64,000 nucleotides of DNA from assembly GCA_028564705.1 (NCBI GenBank), contig JAPXFQ010001003.1, forward strand, positions 2,423,001 to 2,487,000. The letters are read 5' to 3'. The translations under genes and the position numbers were made by a program. This document shows positions 59,502-64,000 of this stretch, one piece after another. A model generated the notes under the pieces. It saw only the letters and a program-made list of their open reading frames with translations. It did no database searches and was not told the DNA's origin. The stretch's first letter is position 1, and each line of letters begins with the position of its first letter. The DNA is from Apricaphanius iberus. Its lineage: Eukaryota; Chordata; Actinopteri; Cyprinodontiformes; Aphaniidae.

Positions 59502-61237
59502 CTGAGACCTTATCAAAACACAGAGAGAGCTTGGGTTAACATTTAATGAAAAGATAAATTCAGCTTGATTGAGGCAAGAACCATTTCAATGTCAAACACA
59601 GATGATAAGAGCGGAAAAGTCTGGATTCCAAGATCTGATGCAGTTTTATCATATCTCATTCTGCTAGAACAAAAAAGGTCTCAAGGTTGACAGTGTCTTT
59701 TAAACCTTTTATTGCTATTTTATGTAAAATACCAAAACAAACTAAGAAATGATTTAGAAGTGGAAGAAAAACAAATATTTTTAATAAATTAAATTTTATA
59801 TTTGGTCCATTTTAACTTAGATACCCCTAATAAAAACCAGTGCAAGCACTGACCATCAGAAATGATCTAATTAGCCAACAAAGTCCAAGCATTTTTGAGT
59901 ATGGCACATCTGGAAACCTACCAAAACATGACTGAAATGACAGGCTTGTCCAGCCCGTCAGAGAAGCAGCTAAGAGGTTCATGCTAAGTTTGCTAAAGCC
60001 CACGTAGGGGAACCAGCACACATTTGGAAGAACGTCCTGAACACACCATGAAGACTCCATTCTCACAGTGACACTCAGTGGTGGCAGAATTATGCTGTGG
60101 GGGATATCTTATTTCAGTCAGAGTTAAATGACGTAGCTAAAAAACTGACCAATCCTGACAAAAAAGAACAACAAAAAAACTTGCTGCAAAACTTCAGAGT
60201 AGGGGTGATGTTTTCCTTACTACACCTAAATGACCCTCAACACCCAGCCAGAGCTACAAAGAGATAGTTCAGATCAAAGCTTTTCATTGAACTAGAATAG
60301 CACAACGCTGACATAAACATACTCCAAAGGACCTGCAGCTGAAATGGCAGAGAACGATGATATACAGTCATTTTTTTTATACAGAAGCAAAAGCACTCAA
60401 GAGTTTCCATTGAAGTTTTGCCATTTCCGTTCCTCTTCAAAAACATACAGCATTCTGGGTTGCTGCATCACATAAAATCCCAATAAAATGAGTAAAAATG
60501 TATGGCTTTTACGTGGAAAAAATGCGCAAAAGTTTATACTTTCAAAGTAATACGCAGCCCAAACTGGATTAATCCATATTATCATTTAGATTAAGCGATA
60601 TAAAATTATATCAATCTTGAGCATTCAGTCCCTCATTACAGAGTTTAAAATCAGTTAATTGGGCCTCTGCGGTTGTGTTAGTCTTATTTACCCGGCCTAA
60701 TCCTCTTACGGCGGTTAAAGCAGAAAGGCTTTCCTTCAGGGTGATTGATTTCAATCCAGGGGAAGCAATATGTATCCAGGGGTTTGCTTTGCTCACTCTC
60801 TCTGCAGCCGCAGCAGAAGCAGTGGTAGCTCTAATCCGGTTGTTGTTGACATCCTGATACCATCACACAGTAACTGCCTCTGGACAGCCTGCAGCCATTC
60901 CAAGCGGACAGCAAGGCAGTGCTGTATTTATAATCTCTATAAGGATGATTCTAAGGTTAGTTTTAAGAAGGTGATTCATTAGACGTAGAGGAACGGAGAA
61001 AATGCAGTGTCATGTTTCTGATCTGATGATTTTGACCCCTGACTGAATTTAAATGCGGAGGTTAGAGATGATTCTTCTTCCATGTCCTCTGATAAAGCAT
61101 CCTCTTTCCGATAGCGGTTTATTCTAACATGAATTTATCCATTAAACAACTTCACCGGTTTAATATATATTATCAAAGCCCATTTCAGCTGTACAACCAC
61201 AAACAAAGGCACCGCAAATAATTATTAAAGTCCTTAC
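59502..61237 (-). other. Probable arl4d 5'-UTR intron
   Basis: On the minus strand a strong donor CAG|GTAAGG begins at 61237 and a plausible acceptor GGTCTCAG|GTCATC ends at 59502, about 105 bp upstream of the ATG. This matches the usual vertebrate layout of a non-coding first exon followed by one coding exon. The intron contains a Tc1-like relic. Splicing is predicted, not observed. Confidence 0.55.
59685..60555 (+). mobile_element. Tc1-like relic inside the arl4d 5' intron
   Basis: Sense-strand transposase-like text, opposite to arl4d: GAGTATGGCACATCTGGAAACCTACCAAAACATG, GTCAGAGAAGCAGCTAAGAGG, CACTCAGTGGTGGCAGAATTATGCTGTGGGG, ACCCAGCCAGAGCTACAAAGAGATAGTTCAGATCAAAGC. The right terminal repeat retains CACATAAAATCCCAATAAAATGAG. 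All frames are broken. Confidence 0.75.
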
Positions 61238-61395
61238 CTGGTAAATGTTCTAAGGAATTATTAAAATAATAAATACAGCACATATTGGTTGAAAGGAAAT
61301 TTTTCTGACGCTGCTGTCCGGTCGGGTCTCCTTCGGCTGCTCCTCTCTGACTGAGGAATCCTGGAGACGCTCAAGCGAACACCACCTTAAGCGTG
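61238..61395 (-). other. arl4d: Probable arl4d non-coding exon 1
   Basis: Exon end is set by the CAG|GTAAGG donor at 61238/61237. The 5' limit is unknown; a start just downstream of the CRE at 61398-61405 would give about 150 bases. Moderately GC-rich at the upstream end (GGAGCAGCCGAAGGAGACCC on the minus strand). Confidence 0.45.
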
Positions 61396-61397
61396 GG

Positions 61398-61405
61398 TGA
61401 CGTCA
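61398..61405. promoter_or_regulatory. CRE palindrome TGACGTCA at arl4d promoter
   Basis: A perfect full-site cAMP-response element (GGGTGACGTCACGGCC) in the GC-rich block just upstream of the likely arl4d exon 1. It is the binding sequence for CREB/ATF factors; use in vivo is inferred only. Confidence 0.55.
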
Positions 61406-61765
61406 CGGCCACCTGGAGGGCTGCTCCGAGCCCCCTGCAGGCTGAGCTGTGAACTGCAGAGATGCAGGCGATGTTTTATAATTATTTCTTCCATTTTAGT
61501 TGCTTATAACGATTAAAATGTCAATAAATGAAAGCACAGAAAGAAAAAACACCAGTTTAGACGATATAAATCCAAACAATATATTTGTGTTTGTTTGTTG
61601 TTTGTTTCCTTTACAACCGATTAACATCTCGAGAGTTCAAGTAATTCCTGAACTTCAACCCCAAATCTGAGAGGAGTTGAAAATTAGATTTAAATTATTA
61701 TAACGGGCAACAATCAAACCCAGGCTCCGGTGTCTCTGCCTTGCTTTCTATGGCCAAACAGAGAT
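61406..61765. other. arl4d upstream region
   Basis: The first ~60 bp (GCTGCTCCGAGCCCCCTGCAGGCTGAGC) are GC-rich promoter-like; then AT-rich DNA without recognised features. Confidence 0.35.
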
Positions 61766-61769
61766 TTAA

Positions 61770-62237
61770 AGGGGACATATTATACCTCTTTCTAAAGAAG
61801 TTTTAATAGGTAGGCTACATGGTCTGTACAAAATATGTCAATGAAGTATTTTCCACTAAATCTCGCCAGCGGAATTCTCGAAAAATTAAAGTCCCTTTTA
61901 GAATCAGCGGTTTAGAGGCCTTTGTCACTTTCATGCAAATTAGTGATTGCAAACCACCCCTCTTATTAGTCGGCAGGTTTGCTACAACTGAAATAGGCAA
62001 TGAATCGGAGGGCGGGACATTGTAGGTAGACAAGTGAGACATGGTTATATGCAATTTCTACTTATTATGACATCACAATAAGGCACAACTCCAAACAGCT
62101 TGTAGAAGCACAAGATTTCTGACAAAAAAAGATGGAAGGAGGGTTTTTACTCATGTATGAGTTGTTTGTAAAGGCAGCATAGACTGAAATGACAACACAA
62201 AAGGATGAAAAATATGACATTTGCATAATATGTCCCT
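61770..62237. mobile_element. TTAA-flanked non-autonomous DNA transposon, short copy
   Basis: TTAA|AGGGGACATATTATACC at the left and GCATAATATGTCCCT|TTAA at the right; the ends are inverted repeats and TTAA (61766-61769, 62238-62241) flanks both. 468 bp, non-coding (frames at 61815-62054 are antisense shadows of each other). Related by termini to 26196-27359. Confidence 0.78.
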
Positions 62238-62241
62238 TTAA

Positions 62242-63370
62242 AGAGGAGTACCAAAACCAATAGCAGTGCTTGCTAACAAATGATGGTCTTATCTAGGAAA
62301 TGTATCAGGCGTGTTTCCACGACTGGCACTTCAGGGTAATTTGACCCGACTTTCCTCTGTAAGGGTAAATGTGTTGCCTGGTACTCTAAGCCATTGCGTC
62401 TCTATACAAAATTGTCGCTTCAAGAGACATAGCCTACGCATATCACCATTGTTTCAACAGTGTATAGCAACAGCAATCAGCAGCAAAAGTCACCAACAGC
62501 AGCCACAAATAACAATATATCGCTTTGGGAGCACCTCTTCCAATTTCACAAAGCTGGTTGTTTTGAGATTTCTGCTTATTTCTGAGTTGCAACCAATCAG
62601 CATGACTTCACCACACCTCCTGAGCATTGACTCTAACAGGCCATTTTAGAAGACATACCACATACCTCCAGAAAGGTATTCAGTTGGATCCTTGAAATGG
62701 CCCCACAAATGATCCCATAGGCTTTGTGGAGACATGCACATATCCTGAAGTTTCATACAGTGGAAACACACCTATTGAGCCTCTAGCTTGTCATGACACT
62801 ATCATAAATCAACCGTCATCAGTCAGAGGCTTCTTCAGATTCATTGCAAGACAGACTGCTACTGCACATGGACTCTTGTACCATTTTTACTCCATTTTAA
62901 AGTTATTCTGTGTTAGACTGTCACAAATGATTCCAATAACATTAGTTTGTGTTTTATACATCAGTCTGTGGTAATACTTTGGCCCCACCTTGTGGCTAGT
63001 GCATTGAAAAATATATTACAGGCCTGCACATTGCAATCCCCGTTTTGTTTTTAAAATCTTTTGTTAAAATTAACTTAGTGGACAATTTGAGAAAAAAATA
63101 AAAAGAGCCAAGCCTTAAATAATACACAGAATAATAAACCTAACTGGAAATCATGCCTTCCACAGACAAAATCAGTTGAGGTGTTGTATTTTTTTCATAG
63201 ATTTGGCTAAAGACATGCAACAAAGTGGTTGTGACAGGCTACAGTCATAGACTGTATTTATTACAATGCAACAACCTGAAAACTTCACAGAAAGGTTTGA
63301 CTTATTTTAAAACCATTAAACAAATAAGGATTTACTTTAAATGTCTTGTTACGGTTTTCTAGTTTGTTAC
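62242..63370. other. Non-coding; short LINE-like fragment at about 62800-62890
   Basis: TCAGTCAGAGGCTTCTTCAGATTCATTGCAAGACAGACTGCTACTGCAC resembles the LINE tail nested at 49376-49708 (GAAGGCTTCTTCAG...ACAGACTGCTACAGG). The 112-codon frame at 62311-62649 has no recognised feature. Confidence 0.4.
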
Positions 63371-63600
63371 TAGGGATGCACCGATGCTGATATTGGGTAT
63401 CGGGTTAAACAATGTCATGAACCATAAAAGGTGTAAACTCTGCAATAATTTCACAGAAAATATAAAAATTTCACTTGAAATTTCTGTATTGTGGCCATTT
63501 TTATTAAAGTTTTTCATTTAATTCACCATAATTTGTGGTAACAAGGAGAAAATAAACCAGTTCCAATTCACTGCCTTTTTTGTGCATCATTGCATCCCTA
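63371..63600. mobile_element. hAT-like MITE (TAGGGATGCA termini)
   Basis: 230 bp with perfect 10-bp terminal inverted repeats TAGGGATGCA / TGCATCCCTA, a common teleost hAT-type end (TAGGGATGCACCGAT). Flanking octamers TTTGTTAC and ATTGCCAC agree at 5 of 8 bases, so the target duplication has decayed. Shares its interior with 4245-4470. Confidence 0.7.
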
Positions 63601-64000
63601 ATTGCCACCCTTGCATATTTTTTAATTTCCATTTATCCGTACTGTTTTCAATCTGCAGTCTTGAAATATTGACATAAATGTGTTTTTTTCCGGACAGACA
63701 GAAAGATAGACACAGAAAGATAAAATGGAACCATGGATAAAAGCCAGTTTAATAAAGTGCAAAATGAAATCAGGATAACAGATGTCAACTCTGTAATACA
63801 ATATATATATATAAAAAAAATCTATACAGGTTTGAAACACAAAACAAGAGCTCACGTCATCTGGGATCAAATATACAGTTATTACATTTGAAGCATAAAC
63901 ATACTTTATTTAAACAATGGTAGTGACTGATTAAGAGCCTTTGGACTGCTAAAATAATAGAATTTTAACAGTGCAAAATCACACATTAAAAGGATAAAAG
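63601..64000. other. Non-coding AT-rich DNA to window end
   Basis: No gene recognised; a short (TA) tract lies near 63801-63812. Confidence 0.35.

Noticed and set aside
58677..59505. Frames of 122 and 151 codons (+) and 111 codons (-) around arl4d
   Set aside because: All overlap the real arl4d reading frame in other frames; their length follows from its GC-rich coding sequence.
62311..62649. 112-codon plus-strand frame
   Set aside because: No recognisable motif, irregular composition, and no splice or promoter context.

Overview
This is eukaryotic DNA, almost certainly from a ray-finned (teleost) fish and plausibly a percomorph. Three signs support that. Two vertebrate gene loci can be recognised. 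The spacer DNA is full of Tc1-like transposons and non-LTR retrotransposon 3' ends of the '...GCGCTATATAAATAAA + GAATT repeats' type seen across teleosts. No prokaryotic-style dense coding is present. The species cannot be fixed from sequence alone. Family names for repeats come from pattern recognition and were not checked against a repeat database.

Genes. Both supported genes lie on the minus strand. At 11453-11628 is the first coding exon of dusp3 (VHR dual-specificity phosphatase). It ends in a GTGAGT donor after ...RIYIGNA, and its catalytic exons are not visible in the window, so bases 1-11452 are probably dusp3 intron 1. At 58792-59397 is a complete 201-residue arl4d (ARF-like 4D GTPase) in a single coding exon. 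A 3' UTR with an AATAAA signal follows near 58205. Upstream are a probable 1.7-kb 5'-UTR intron and a first exon next to a perfect TGACGTCA (CRE) at 61398-61405. In the human genome several genes (DHX8, ETV4, MEOX1, SOST) lie between ARL4D and DUSP3; none is recognisable here.

The 47 kb between the two genes, and both flanks, are mostly mobile-element remains: a nearly full-length Tc1-like element with about 270-bp terminal inverted repeats (2625-4241); at least eight older Tc1-like relics; an L2/CR1-type LINE with intact YADD but frameshifts (43650-46010); a LINE endonuclease fragment cut off by a Tc1-like insertion (33270-33640); and several 5'-truncated LINE tails. There are also non-autonomous DNA transposons whose target duplications can be read directly: TAA-flanked Harbinger-like elements (9456-10539, 42960-43430), TTAA-flanked elements (26196-27359, 61770-62237, possibly 35609-36694) and 8-bp-duplicating hAT-like elements (53090-53406, 41882-42107). 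A 570-bp fold-back palindrome lies at 19701-20270.

Unexplained items: a pair of 164-bp, almost identical inverted repeats; a 0.9-kb block of extreme G-depletion on the + strand (46230-47160); and two exon-like stretches of unknown identity (about 22899-23036 minus; 55876-56181 plus). I see no CRISPR array, no convincing tRNA or rRNA gene, and no obvious new biological system. The main interest is the layered transposon history and the dusp3-arl4d neighbourhood.
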